From: Candidatus Hadersleviella danica
Lineage (GTDB): Bacteria > Chloroflexota > Anaerolineae > Promineifilales > Promineifilaceae
Length of the DNA: 64,000 nt
Direction: 5' to 3'
Assembly (NCBI GenBank): GCA_016711405.1
Contig: JADJSZ010000028.1
Span: forward strand, 1-64,000
Below are positions 54,130 to 64,000 of the stretch, piece by piece. Under the pieces are notes generated by a model. It was given only the letters and a program-made list of their open reading frames with translations, searched no databases and was not told the DNA's origin. Positions within the stretch are counted from its first letter, which is position 1; the number at the start of each line of letters is the position of its first letter. Both the position numbers and the translations under genes were made by a program.

Positions 54130-54377
54130 TCGTTATTAAGTCCTTCCCAACAACCTCACACCAGATTTGAAAATTAAAAAGCGTGATTTTTCAGGAGCCA
54201 AACAAGCCTTTGGTGTTTTTGCGGGTGCAACAAATGTGTTGCGCCCTTTCTGTGTTTGGGGCTATTCCACCAGAGAAGTCGGCCGACGAGCGAGAGCCAC
54301 TCACGTGCTAATCGCAAACCCCCGCCTTCCTCTCTTCTCCACCTCCACACTCTATCCATAGGAGCAGGTACAGCTAC
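54130..54377 (+). promoter_or_regulatory. Structured rpoB leader
   Basis: About 250-base untranslated region. GGGTGCAACA (54223-54232) pairs with TGTTGCGCCC (54237-54246). This is enclosed by AGCCAAACA (54196-54204) pairing with TGTTTGG..GGCT (54253-54263). The nested stem-loops could be a regulatory RNA structure such as an autoregulatory site; no match to a known class is claimed. Confidence 0.5.
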
Positions 54378-57300
54378 ATGGCCACAAAGCTACCCATTCG
54401 TAACTATGCAAGATCGGTTGGCATCCTTGAACTGCCCAAGCTCATTGACGTACAGTTGGATTCATTTGAGCAATTCACGGCCGAAAGTCTGACCGAGTTG
54501 TTTGAAGAAATCTCCCCCATTGAAAGCTATAACGGGGATATGAAGCTCTACTTCCCGTGCAATCGCCCCGAAGTCCAAGGCTTTGACCTCAAATATTGGT
54601 TGGGGAACCCAAATACGACGTAGACGAATGTGTCGAGCGCGACATGAGCTACGCCGCCCCCTCACGGTGCGTGTCCTGCTCTACCGCTCCGACTTAGACC
54701 AACCCATCGTCCAAGAAATCTTCATGGGTGATTTTCCGCTCATGACCGAAGCGGGGACGTTCATCATCAACGGCACCGAGCGTGTCGTTGTCAGCCAGCT
54801 CATCCGCTCCCCCGGCGCTTACTTCGAGGCGGATGCTGAAAAAAGCACGGGTCGGCCGTTGGCAATGGCCAAACTCATCCCCGACCGTGGGGCATGGATG
54901 GAGTTTGAGACCCGCAAAACCGACTACCTGACCATCAAGTTCAACCGCAAGCGCACAGTGCCTGCCACCCTGTTCTTGCGTGCGATGGCCGCCTTGGATG
55001 ACGGCACAGGCAATCTCCTCCTCAAAAAAGGGACGGACGAAGAAATCCTCGCCCTCTTTGAAGATGTAGATGTCAACCCCGAGCATCTTTTCTTACCCGG
55101 TACGATTGACCAAGAGCCACCTTGGGATCCCAACCGCTCTTTGGCCGAACAAGCCCTCATCGAATTTTACAAGCGGATGCGCCCCGGCGACCCGCCCACG
55201 CTCGACAACGCCACCCAATATCTGTACGAGCAACTGTTCGACAACCGTCGCTATGACTTGGCCAAAGTCGGCCGTTACAAGCTCAACAAGCGGCTCGGCC
55301 TGCAAAACGAAATCCCCGCCGAACACCGCACCGTTACCCAACACGATGTGGTCAACATTTTGCGCCACATGATTCGCCTCAACAACGGCGAAGTGCAACC
55401 CGACGACATTGACCATTTGGGCAATCGGCGCGTCAAAACCGTAGGCGAACTGCTCCAAGCCAAAATCCGCGTCGGCCTGCGCCGCATGGAGCGGGTTGTC
55501 AAAGAGCGCATGTCCATCCGCGACTCCGACAACGTCACCCCCATCTCGCTCCTCAACATTCGGCCGGTGGTCGCGGCCGTGCGCGAATTCTTCGGTAGCT
55601 CCCAATTGAGCCAGTTCATGGAACAGGCCAACCCCTTGGCCGAGCTAACCCACAAGCGGACGCTCTCCGCCCTTGGCCCCGGCGGTCTGCGCCGCGAGCG
55701 GGCAGGGTTCGAGGTGCGCGACGTACATCATAGCCATTACGGCCGTATCTGCCCCATCGAAACCCCCGAAGGCCCCAACATCGGACTCATCGGCCGTTTG
55801 GCCACCTATGCGCGGGTCAACAAATACGGCTTTGTCGAAACCCCCTATCGGCGCGTCCTCAACAGCTTTAACAGCACCGATGCCGCCATGATTGGGCACG
55901 ATGCCTTGGCCGATGTGGTCAACCCCGACACAGGCGAAATTATCGTCAACGACGGCCAGAACATCACCGAAGCCCTCTTCAACCAAATTAAAGAAGCGGG
56001 TCTCGATACAATACAGGTCATGCCCTATGTGACCAACGACATTATCTACATGTCGGCCGACGAAGAAGACCGGTACACCATTGCCCAAGGCAACGCCCGC
56101 ATGGATAACCGGCAACAATTCGCCGAAAAGCGCATTCCTGCGCGGCGCAACCAACAATTCATCTTCACCAACGTCCAACGGGTAGACTTCATTGACGTGG
56201 CTCCCCGCCAAATCGTCGGCGTTTCCGCTTCGCTTATTCCCTTCTTGGAACATGATGACGCGAACCGCGCCCTGATGGGTTCCAACATGCAACGCCAAGC
56301 CGTGCCCCTCTTGCAACCCGATGTTCCCGTGGTCAGCACGGGGATGGAACTGCAAGCGGCGCGCAACTCGGGGCAGGTCGTCATTGCCCAAGAAGCCGGC
56401 GAAGTCACCAGCGTCACGGGCGACAAAGTTATTGTGATGGGCGCGAATAGCCCCCGCACCTATAACCTGCGCAAATATCGCCGATCCAACCAAAGCACCT
56501 GTGTAGACCAACGCCCCGTCGTTAACAAAGGCCAACTGGTCGAAAAAGGGGATGTGTTGGCTGATAGCTCCTCAACCCGCTATGGCGAACTCGCCTTGGG
56601 GCAAGATGTGCTGATTGCCTTCCTCTCGTGGGAAGGTGGCAACTACGAAGACTCGCTCATCGTTAGCGAAACCCTCGTGCGCGACGACAAATACACCTCG
56701 ATTCACATCGAAAAGCACGAAATCGAAGCGCGGGATACCAAACTCGGCCCAGAAGAAATCACCTACGACATTCCCAATGTCAGTGAGGATGCGCTGAAAG
56801 ATTTGGACGAGCGCGGCATCATTCGCATCGGGGCTGATGTGAAAGAAAACGACATCTTGGTCGGTAAAATTACCCCCAAGGGTGAAAAAGAACTCAGCCC
56901 CGAAGAAAAACTGCTCCGCGCCATTTTTGGCGACAAGGCACGGGAAGTGAAAGATTCCAGCTTGCGCCTGCCTCATGGGGCACGCGGTAAGGTGGTAGGG
57001 GTGGATGTGTTCGACCGCCAGCAAGACCGCGATTTGCCCGCTGGAGTGGATACGATGGTTCGCATCAGTGTGGCCCAACGGCGCAAGCTCTCCGAAGGGG
57101 ACAAGATGGCGGGGCGGCATGGCAACAAGGGTATCGTCTCGATGGTCGTCCCTGTCGAAGATATGCCTTTCTTGAGCAACGGCCGTGCCGTAGACATTAT
57201 CCTCAATCCACTGGGTGTACCCGGCCGTATGAACTTGGGGCAAGTGCTAGAAACCCACTTGGGCTGGGCGGCGCATCGCCTCGGCTTCCGCGCCGTTACC

Positions 57301-58323
57301 CCTGTGTTTGATGGGGCAAATGAGCGCCAAATCGCGGCCGAACTCAGCCGCGCATGGCTCACCGACCGCGCCGAGCAAGTGGTTAGCCAGTGGACATGGG
57401 AAACACTCCGCGAAATGGGCCGCCGTACTGAAATCATTGAAAATGATGTGGATGCGCGTTACCTGTTCCTAAGCGGCTGGCTCACCGATTTGGGTTACGA
57501 CACCGACCGGATGCGGGCTGACCTCGTTTATGCCCGTGAATCCATGACTCGTGAATGGCTCCGTCAACAGGGTTATAACGTGGACATGGTCTTCCCCCCG
57601 GCTGAATTGTACAAAGAAAAAGCGGCCGAATGTGACAGCGAAACAATCCGCATTGGAACCATTGAATGGTACCAAATCCTCTCCGAGCGTTACGGTGACG
57701 AAATCCCTGTTGAACTGCGGATTGCCGACCCCGTGATTGCCAGTCTGGAAGAGTTGAATGACAAAACCATTCGCCTCAGCTTTGAGTTCGCCAATCCACT
57801 CCCTTACATGGGCAAAGAAGTGTTGCACGATGGCAAAACGGGCGAACCATTTGCCCAACCTGTCACCGTCGGCATCATGCACATGCTCAAACTCGCCCAT
57901 TTGGTCGAGGACAAAGTTCATGCACGCTCCACTGGCCCCTACTCGCTTGTAACCCAACAACCGTTGGGTGGCAAGGCGCAATTCGGCGGCCAACGCTTCG
58001 GCGAGATGGAAGTGTGGGCGTTGGAAGCGTATGGTGCGGCTTATACCTTGCAAGAAATGATTACCGTTAAGTCGGATGATGTGCAAGGGCGGGTCAAAAC
58101 CTATGAGTCCATCGTCAAAGATGAGCCGATTGAAGACCCCGGCATTCCCGCCTCGTTCCGCGTGTTGGTCAAAGAGCTTCAGAGCTTGGGGCTGGCCGTG
58201 GAAGCGGTGATGGAAGATGGCGATGTGATTCGCTTTGGTAAAGAGGATGATAAGAAGCAACAACGCCAGCAATCCTCGCCGATGGCGCAAGGGTTGATGG
58301 ATTTGATTCGCAACCGGCATTAG
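54378..58323 (+). CDS. rpoB: RNA polymerase beta subunit (two frameshifts)
   Basis: 1,315 residues after restoring one G at 54602-54605 and one C at 54657-54661, which gives [20 protein letters not shown] and [14 protein letters not shown]. Standard segments are present: [32 protein letters not shown] with [13 protein letters not shown] (rifampicin region), SYEDS-equivalent [22 protein letters not shown] and [20 protein letters not shown]. It forms the catalytic core with beta-prime. rpoC, normally the next gene, is absent: the following genes are rpsL, rpsG, fusA and tuf. Confidence 0.97.
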
Positions 58324-58349
58324 CTCTCGGGCAAAAATCGGTGGGCGGT

Positions 58350-58377
58350 TTGACAATACGCCAAGGTGTGTTAGAAT
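58350..58377 (+). promoter_or_regulatory. Promoter of the rpsL-rpsG-fusA-tuf unit
   Basis: TTGACA (58350-58355), 16-base spacer, TAGAAT (58372-58377), beginning 27 bases after the rpoB stop. Confidence 0.8.
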
Positions 58378-58641
58378 CGCCCCTCGGTAATTATGCCGCC
58401 TAATCGCAGTTTTCACTGCGAATTGAATAATGTAATACTTATGGAGGCCGCTTGGCGTGAAACTTTTCCCCCAAGCGGCCTTCACTGTCGAATGTGTAGA
58501 GTCTGCTACCCATTTGTTTCTGTAAAAATTCTAGAGTTTGGCTTTTCCCAGAGAGTAAGTGCTCTTAATGAGTGGTGCTTGCCTCTCACGCCCTGAGTGC
58601 TGAAGGTTGCTCTGGGGACGGCCGTAAGGAGATAGATTGGC
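58378..58641 (+). promoter_or_regulatory. Structured leader before rpsL
   Basis: 264 bases without a gene. Two hairpins: CGCAGT/ACTGCG around TTTC (58405-58420), and AGGCCGCTTGG/CCAAGCGGCCT (58445-58455 with 58471-58481). A candidate for ribosomal-protein autoregulation. AAGGAGA precedes the GTG start of rpsL. Confidence 0.5.
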
Positions 58642-59115
58642 GTGCCAACGATTAATCAGTTAGTTCGCAAAGGGCGTTCGGACAAAAGCTCGAAGAGCAA
58701 GGCTCCTGCTTTGCAATGGACGTTGAATGTTTTCAAGCAACGTCGTCTCCGTCAGCCAAAAGGTGCCCCGCAAAAGCGTGGTGTTTGCACCAAGGTTAGC
58801 ACCATGACCCCCAAGAAACCGAACTCGGCCTTGCGGAAAATCGCTCGTGTGCGGTTGACCAATGGGATGGAAGTGACGGCTTATATTGGTGGTGAAGGCC
58901 ACAACCTGCAAGACCACTCTGTGGTTTTGGTGCGCGGCGGCCGTGTAAAGGACTTGCCCGGTGTGCGTTACCACATCGTGCGCGGTAGTTTGGACACCTC
59001 TGGAGTCAACAACCGCAAGCAAGGTCGTTCCAAATATGGAACGAAACGGCCAAAGCCCGGCGCCCCAGCGGTGGCCATGGGTAAGGGCGGTAAACCTCAA
59101 CCCAAGAGAAAATAA
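58642..59115 (+). CDS. rpsL: 30S ribosomal protein S12
   Basis: 157 residues, longer than the usual ~124-140. After [12 protein letters not shown] there is a lineage-type insertion ([16 protein letters not shown]) before [10 protein letters not shown]. The decoding-centre segments [17 protein letters not shown] and [13 protein letters not shown] are intact. GTG start with a good ribosome-binding site. The insertion is of the kind seen in Chloroflexota and some Gram-positive bacteria. Confidence 0.97.
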   Translation: MPTINQLVRKGRSDKSSKSKAPALQWTLNVFKQRRLRQPKGAPQKRGVCTKVSTMTPKKPNSALRKIARVRLTNGMEVTAYIGGEGHNLQDHSVVLVRGGRVKDLPGVRYHIVRGSLDTSGVNNRKQGRSKYGTKRPKPGAPAVAMGKGGKPQPKRK

Positions 59116-59141
59116 CACGCAAGTAAAACGGAGAATTTATC

Positions 59142-59612
59142 ATGCCAAGACGTTACCGTCCTGAAAAGCGGCCAGTAGAGCCAGATATGAGATACAACAG
59201 CGTGCGCGTTTCGATGCTCATCAACCGCATTATGCGGAGTGGCAAGAAAAGCCTCGCCCAACACATTTTTTATGGGAGCATGGATTTGGTCGAAAAACGC
59301 GCCAACCGTCCCGCCATTGAAGTGTTTGAGGAAGCCCTGCGCAATGTCGCCCCACAAGTAGAAGTCAAACCCCGCCGCGTGGGTGGTTCTACCTACCAAG
59401 TGCCCATGCCTGTCGATTCGCACCGCCAACTGACTTTGGCGATGCGGTGGATTTTGGCGGCGGCTCGTGGCCGTGGCGGCCGTACCATGTCGGACAAATT
59501 AGCGGCCGAGTTACTCGATGCCGCCAAGGGGCAAGGCTCGGCCGTCAAACGCCGCGACGACACCCACCGCATGGCCGAAGCCAACCGCGCCTTCGCCCAC
59601 TATCGCTTCTAA
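59142..59612 (+). CDS. rpsG: 30S ribosomal protein S7
   Basis: 156 residues, full length: MPRRYRPEKRPVEPDMRYNS, LINRIMRSGKKSLAQHIFYG, VEVKPRRVGGSTYQVPM and the C-terminal RRDDTHRMAEANRAFAHYRF. It organises the 3' domain of 16S rRNA. 26 bases after rpsL. Confidence 0.98.
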   Translation: MPRRYRPEKRPVEPDMRYNSVRVSMLINRIMRSGKKSLAQHIFYGSMDLVEKRANRPAIEVFEEALRNVAPQVEVKPRRVGGSTYQVPMPVDSHRQLTLAMRWILAAARGRGGRTMSDKLAAELLDAAKGQGSAVKRRDDTHRMAEANRAFAHYRF

Positions 59613-59677
59613 TCATTACAAAACAGGGGTGTTTTTAGTAATGACTCATTGCTAATTGCGCCCCTGTGAGGTCTAAC

Positions 59678-61754
59678 ATGAATCGTTATCCCATAGAAAA
59701 AGTTCGCAATATCGGGATTATTGCTCATATTGATGCAGGCAAGACGACCACTACGGAGCGTATCCTGTATTACACGGGCATGATCCATAAAATGGGTGAG
59801 GTACATGATGGCGCGGCGACGATGGATCATATGATCCAAGAACAAGAGCGCGGGATTACCATCACCTCGGCCGCGACCACAACCATGTGGCTCGACCACC
59901 AAATCAACATCATTGACACCCCGCCACATTGACTTCACGGCCGAAGTCCAACGCAGTTTGCGCGTTTTGGATGGTGGTGTCGTCGTCTTCGATGCCGTTG
60001 CTGGTGTCGAACCCCAATCTGAAACTGTTTGGCGGCAGGCGGATGATTACGGCGTGCCACGTATCTGTTTTGTCAACAAAATGGATCGCGTTGGGGCAGA
60101 TTTTGACCGTACCATCGGCATGATTCGCTCCCGCCTGAACTCTGTTCCTGTTCCCCTGCAATATCCCATCGGCACTGAATCCTCCTATCGTGGCATTGTT
60201 GATTTGCTCACGCTGGAAGCCAAAGTGTGGGATACGGGTGATTTGGGTGCGAAAGCTGAAATTATCGAAATTCCTGCTGATATCCGCGATGCGGTTGATG
60301 CGGCACGGGAAGCGATGATTGAAGCGGTTGTGGAAACCGATGAAGATTTGATGTCCCGTTATTTAGACGGCGAAGAAATCTCCGTTGACGAATTACGCGC
60401 CGCCATTCGCAAAGGGACGATTACCAATCAAATTCGCCCTGTTTTTTGTGGCACATCCCTGCGCAACAAGGGTATTCAGCCTATGTTGGATGCGGTGGTG
60501 CTCTACCTGCCTTCGCCCATTGACATTCCTCCCGTGCGTGGTACCAACCCCGATACAGAAGAAGTCGTTTTGCGCCATGCCAGCGATGACGAGCCATTTT
60601 CGGCTTTGGTCTTTAAGATAGTGACGGATCCGTATGTCGGCCGTTTGTCTTATTTCCGCGTCTATTCGGGCATGTTGGAGACGGGTCAACGGGTGCACAA
60701 CACCACCAGTGACAAGAAAGAACGCATTGGTGTGGTTTTGCGGATGCATGCCGCCAAACGGGAAGAAATTAAAAAGGTTCAAGCGGGGGATATTGCGGCC
60801 GTTCTCGGCCTCAAGAACACCTTCACGGGTGATACCCTCAGTGACCCCGACAAGCCCATCTTGCTGGAAGCGATTAAGTTCCCCGAACCCGTCATTTCCA
60901 TCTCGATTGAGCCAAAGACCAACACCGACCAAGACAAGATGGGCATTGCCCTGAAAGCCTTGAGCGAAGAAGACCCCACCTTCCAAGTGAAGAGCGACCC
61001 CCAAACAGGGCAAACCCTTCTCTATGGCATGGGTGAGTTGCATTTGGAAGTGTTGGTAGACCGCATGTTGCGCGAGTTTCGGGTCACGGCCAATGTCGGC
61101 CGTCCCCGCGTGGCTTACCGCGAAACCATTACCCGCACGGTTGAGAAAGCGGAAGCCCGCTTTGTTCGCCAATCGGGCGGCCGTGGTCAATATGGCCATG
61201 CGGTGTTGAAATTAGAACCCCAAGAACCCGGTTCTGGCTTCCTCTTCGAGAACGGCATCGTCGGTGGTGTAATTCCCAAGGAATTTATCAAGCCGATTGA
61301 AGAAGGCGTTAAAGAAGCGATGCAAAGCGGTGTCATGGCGGGTTATCCTGTCGTTGATATCAAAGCGACGCTTTACGATGGCTCTTTCCACGATGTTGAC
61401 TCCTCAGAAATGGCGTTCAAGATTGCTGGTTCGATGGCTTTCAAAGATGGGATGCAAAAGGGTGCGCCCGTTTTGCTAGAACCAATCATGTCGGTAGAAG
61501 TTGTAACCCCAGAAGATTATATGGGGGACGTGATTGGCAACCTTTCGGCCAGCCGAGGCATGGTCGAAGGGATTGACTTGCGCGTAGATGGGTTGCAATC
61601 CATTAAGTCGCGAGTTCCGCTGGCGCAAATGTTTGGCTATGCCACCCGTTTGCGCTCGATGACACAGGGGCGTGGTACGTTCACGATGGAATTTGAGCAT
61701 TACGCACCTGTCACGGCCGATGTGGCCAATGAAATTATGAAAGCTGGCCACTAG
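59678..61754 (+). CDS. fusA: Elongation factor G (one frameshift)
   Basis: 692 residues after restoring two bases at 59919-59923 (C and G runs), which gives [19 protein letters not shown], the G3 motif. G1 is [14 protein letters not shown]2 region [11 protein letters not shown]4 NKMD. Domains II-V are complete to EIMKAGH. GTPase that drives translocation on the ribosome. I chose ATG 59678 (GAGG upstream) over the longer frame at 59666. The break destroys a universally required motif, so it must be a data error. Confidence 0.97.
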
Positions 61755-61793
61755 GCCGTTAGTTAATTCTCAAAAGGAGAAAGGTGTTTAATA

Positions 61794-62995
61794 ATGGGCA
61801 AAGAAAAATTTTCACGTGAGAAGCCACATGCCAATATCGGCACAATCGGGCATGTTGACCACGGCAAGACCTCGTTGACAGCCGCGATTACCAAGGCACT
61901 GTCCCTGAAAGGGTTTGCGGATTTCTCCGCCTTCGACCAAATTGACAACGCGCCCGAAGAACGCGCTCGTGGTATTACAATCGCCATCTCCCATGTGGAG
62001 TACCAAACCGAAAAACGGCACTACGCCCACGTAGACTGCCCCGGCCATCGTGACTACATCAAAAACATGATCACAGGTGCGGCACAAATGGACGGCGCTA
62101 TTTTGGTGGTGAGTGCCCCGATGGCCTGATGCCCCAAACCCGCGAGCATGTCTTGCTGGCCCGTCAGGTCGAAGTACCCGCCATGGTCATCTTCCTGAAC
62201 AAAGTAGACATGATGGACGACGAGGAATTGCTCGAGCTTGTCGAATTGGAACTGCGCGAACTGCTCAGCCAATACGAGTACCCCGGCGACGAGACCCCCA
62301 TTATTCGCGGCAGTGCGTTGGCGGCATTGGAGAGCGAGAGCAAAGACCCAAATGCCCCCGAATACCAACCCATCTATGAATTGATGGCGGCCGTGGACGA
62401 GTACATTCCCCAACCTGAGCGGGCGATGGACAAACCATTCCTGATGCCAGTGGAAGACGTGTTCTCCATTCAGGGGCGCGGCACCGTGGTGACAGGTCGT
62501 GTCGAGCGTGGCGTGTTGAAAGCTGGCCAAGAAATCGAAATCGTCGGTTTGGCCGAAGCCACCCGCAAAGTCATCGTCACCTCCATGGAAATGTTCCACA
62601 AGATTTTGGATTCCGTGGAAGCGGGCGACAATGCTGGGTTGCTCCTGCGCGGTATCAAGCGGGATGACATCGAGCGCGGCCAAGTGTTGGCCAAGCCCGG
62701 TTCCATCACCCCCCACACCGAATTCACCTGCGAAGTCTACGTGTTGAAACGCGATGAAGGCGGCCGTCATAAGCCATTCTTCAACGGGTATCGGCCGCAA
62801 TTCTACATCCGCACGATGGATGTGACGGGTGAAGTAACTTTGCCAGAAGGTGTGGAGATGGTTATGCCCGGCGACAACGTGAAGTTGACAGTGAAGTTGA
62901 TTGTGCCTGTCGCTTTGGAAGATGGTAGCCGTTTCGCTGTCCGCGAAGGTGGCCTGACTGTCGGCGCGGGTGTTATCACCAAGATTATCGCCTAA
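61794..62995 (+). CDS. tuf: Elongation factor Tu (one frameshift)
   Basis: 400 residues after restoring one C at 62116-62119, giving [17 protein letters not shown]1 [10 protein letters not shown]2 RARGITI (as [13 protein letters not shown]), G3 DCPGH, G4 NKVDMMD. Domains II and III are complete to [10 protein letters not shown]. It delivers aminoacyl-tRNA to the ribosome. It follows fusA by 39 bases and is separated from rpsJ by a hairpin. Confidence 0.97.
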
Positions 62996-63010
62996 AATTG
63001 GCAAATTTAG

Positions 63011-63050
63011 AAAAGGTGGCTGGTTGCTTGTAAAGCACCAGTCACCTTTT
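63011..63050 (+). terminator. Intrinsic terminator between tuf and rpsJ
   Basis: AAAAGGTGGCTGGT (63011-63024) pairs with ACCAGTCACCTTTT (63037-63050), with one mismatch, and ends in T. Probably partial, giving more EF-Tu than S10. Confidence 0.75.
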
Positions 63051-63060
63051 TGAGGTAAAT

Positions 63061-63366
63061 ATGGCACAAAAAATTCGTATTCGTTTAAAGGCGTATGACC
63101 ATCGGGTCTTAGACCAATCGGCCAAGCGCATTGTGAGCACGGCCGAGCGCACGGGTGCTCAAGTCTTAGGGCCAGTTCCCTTGCCCACCCGCATTGAGCG
63201 TTTCACGGTTCGCCGTGGAGCTTTCATTGACAAGGATTCTCACGAACATTTTGAGATTCGTACACACAAACGGCTGATTGATGTGATCAATCCCGATTCT
63301 AAAACGATTGACACGCTGATGCGGCTCAACTTGCCCGCTGGTGTGGACATTGAAATTCAGATTTAA
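63061..63366 (+). CDS. rpsJ: 30S ribosomal protein S10
   Basis: 101 residues, full length: [58 protein letters not shown] and GVDIEIQI. Also acts as NusE in antitermination. In most genomes rplC follows within a few bases; here there is a 375-base gap with its own promoter. Confidence 0.97.
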   Translation: MAQKIRIRLKAYDHRVLDQSAKRIVSTAERTGAQVLGPVPLPTRIERFTVRRGAFIDKDSHEHFEIRTHKRLIDVINPDSKTIDTLMRLNLPAGVDIEIQI

Positions 63367-63376
63367 AAACAGAATT

Positions 63377-63405
63377 TTGCAAACCACATCGGTCATTGGT
63401 ATAAT
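63377..63405 (+). promoter_or_regulatory. Promoter of rplC
   Basis: TTGCAA (63377-63382), 17-base spacer, TATAAT (63400-63405), just after rpsJ. Confidence 0.8.
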
Positions 63406-63741
63406 ATCCTTTCGCCATGCGCTGAAGGGATGTTATTAACATTGGCTATTCTCTCTGCCAACTTCTAGCATATGATGCGTTGCGCGACTGTGGGAGATAT
63501 GCGATGAGGAATCCTCTTCCTTAACTATCGCTGGCAAAATTCTTCTTCTGGTAAGTTCCCATAACTTACGCAAACAACTTACAAAAAGCTCACTCAGTAA
63601 GCGGCTTACATATTTGCCCATATTAAAATGGCTCTGACGTTGGTTGCTTTGTGTTTTGTGGTGCCTATGCCCCATAAAATAGAAAGCCCAACGCAGGATG
63701 ATGCAGCTATGTCTGGATGCTGGCAGTCCTGGAGGTAAACA
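63406..63741 (+). promoter_or_regulatory. 336-base A+T-rich leader before rplC
   Basis: No gene in any frame. Composition is clearly A+T-richer than the flanks and it contains several short complementary stretches such as AAGTTCCCATAACTT and AACTTACAAAAAGC. Likely a structured 5' region controlling the rest of the S10 operon. Confidence 0.45.
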
Positions 63742-64000
63742 GTGAAAGGGTTATTAGGCGTGAAAGTGGGCATGACTCAGGTCATTGATGCAAGTGGCAA
63801 GGTTACACCTGTCACGATCATTCAAGCCGGACCATGCTATATCACACAAGTAAAGAATGTTGAAACGGATGGCTATACGGCCGTCCAAGTTGGCTTTGGT
63901 GAAACCAAGGTGGTTTCGCTCACCAAAGGCCGACAAGGTCACTTAGGGCTTCTCAAGAAAGACCAGAAGCACCCCACACGCAAAGAAAACAACGGCATTC
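63742..64000 (+). CDS. rplC: 50S ribosomal protein L3, N-terminal part (runs off the right edge)
   Basis: 86 residues visible from a GTG with GGAGG six bases upstream: KGLLGVKVGMTQVIDASGK, then VTPVTIIQAGPCYITQVKN and HLGLLKKDQKHPTRKENNG. This is the typical start of L3, which binds 23S rRNA near the peptidyl transferase centre. Confidence 0.95.
   Translation, partial: MKGLLGVKVGMTQVIDASGKVTPVTIIQAGPCYITQVKNVETDGYTAVQVGFGETKVVSLTKGRQGHLGLLKKDQKHPTRKENNGI

Noticed and set aside
59666..61754. Programmed frameshift in fusA
   Set aside because: The break removes two bases within the G3 motif, there is no slippery signal, and several neighbouring genes show similar homopolymer losses.
62054..63067. 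337-residue minus-strand frame opposite tuf
   Set aside because: Antisense shadow of EF-Tu and the terminator.

Overview
The window looks like a chromosomal contig from an uncultured Chloroflexota bacterium, probably of the Anaerolineae/Ardenticatenia type. This rests on several things: the long S12 with an internal insert, ba3-type oxidase genes with a cupredoxin and SCO factors, DUF951, DUF2089 and DUF4097 proteins, Pro/Thr-rich kinase and anti-sigma linkers, and moderately high G+C. The assignment is an inference from gene content; no 16S rRNA gene is present.

Layout. 1-2.8 kb is an A+T-rich, heavily frameshifted type I DNA methylase/specificity gene that looks foreign. 2.9-12.6 kb holds sugar metabolism: a GH13 amylase, an FG-GAP/UnbV surface protein, and a MalG-MalF-binding-protein operon under a MarR-type regulator. 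Its binding protein is a tandem two-domain lipoprotein. 12.8-19.8 kb holds a RelA/SpoT protein with an altered hydrolase site, small membrane proteins, a GT39-like transferase, ribosomal protein L25 and a cupredoxin. 20.3-28.1 kb is a respiratory cluster: two SCO proteins, oxidase subunits IIa, II and I, heme O synthase, a cytochrome b-ferredoxin-MvhD fusion and a CBS protein. 28.3-42.5 kb holds a Ser/Thr kinase, a GT2, an envelope-stress-like DUF2089/DUF4097/SHOCT set, a GNAT, a polyprenyl synthase, GuaA and two membrane proteins. 42.6-45.4 kb holds an unknown protein, DAHP synthase and chorismate mutase, the last two preceded by a leader peptide rich in Tyr/Phe/Trp and an intrinsic terminator, which is a classical attenuator layout. 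45.5-54 kb holds HolB, an ECF sigma/anti-sigma pair, tRNA-Pro, a YprB-like exonuclease, DUF951, an M50 protease, an HD protein and a GT4. 54-64 kb is the expression cluster rpoB, rpsL, rpsG, fusA, tuf, rpsJ, rplC, with no rpoC between rpoB and rpsL.

Two window-scale patterns stand out. Almost every intergenic spacer carries short tandem repeats with a 7-base period, often arranged as inverted pairs, together with dispersed palindromic elements. The hexamer CGGCCG is roughly ten times commoner than chance and is absent from the foreign first 3 kb. Both recall features of filamentous cyanobacterial genomes (STRR heptamers and HIP1).

Data quality. At least eleven genes, including rpoB, fusA and tuf, are broken by one- or two-base indels, mostly in homopolymers. 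Each is restored by a simple correction, so I treat these as sequencing errors and annotate full genes with the breaks noted.
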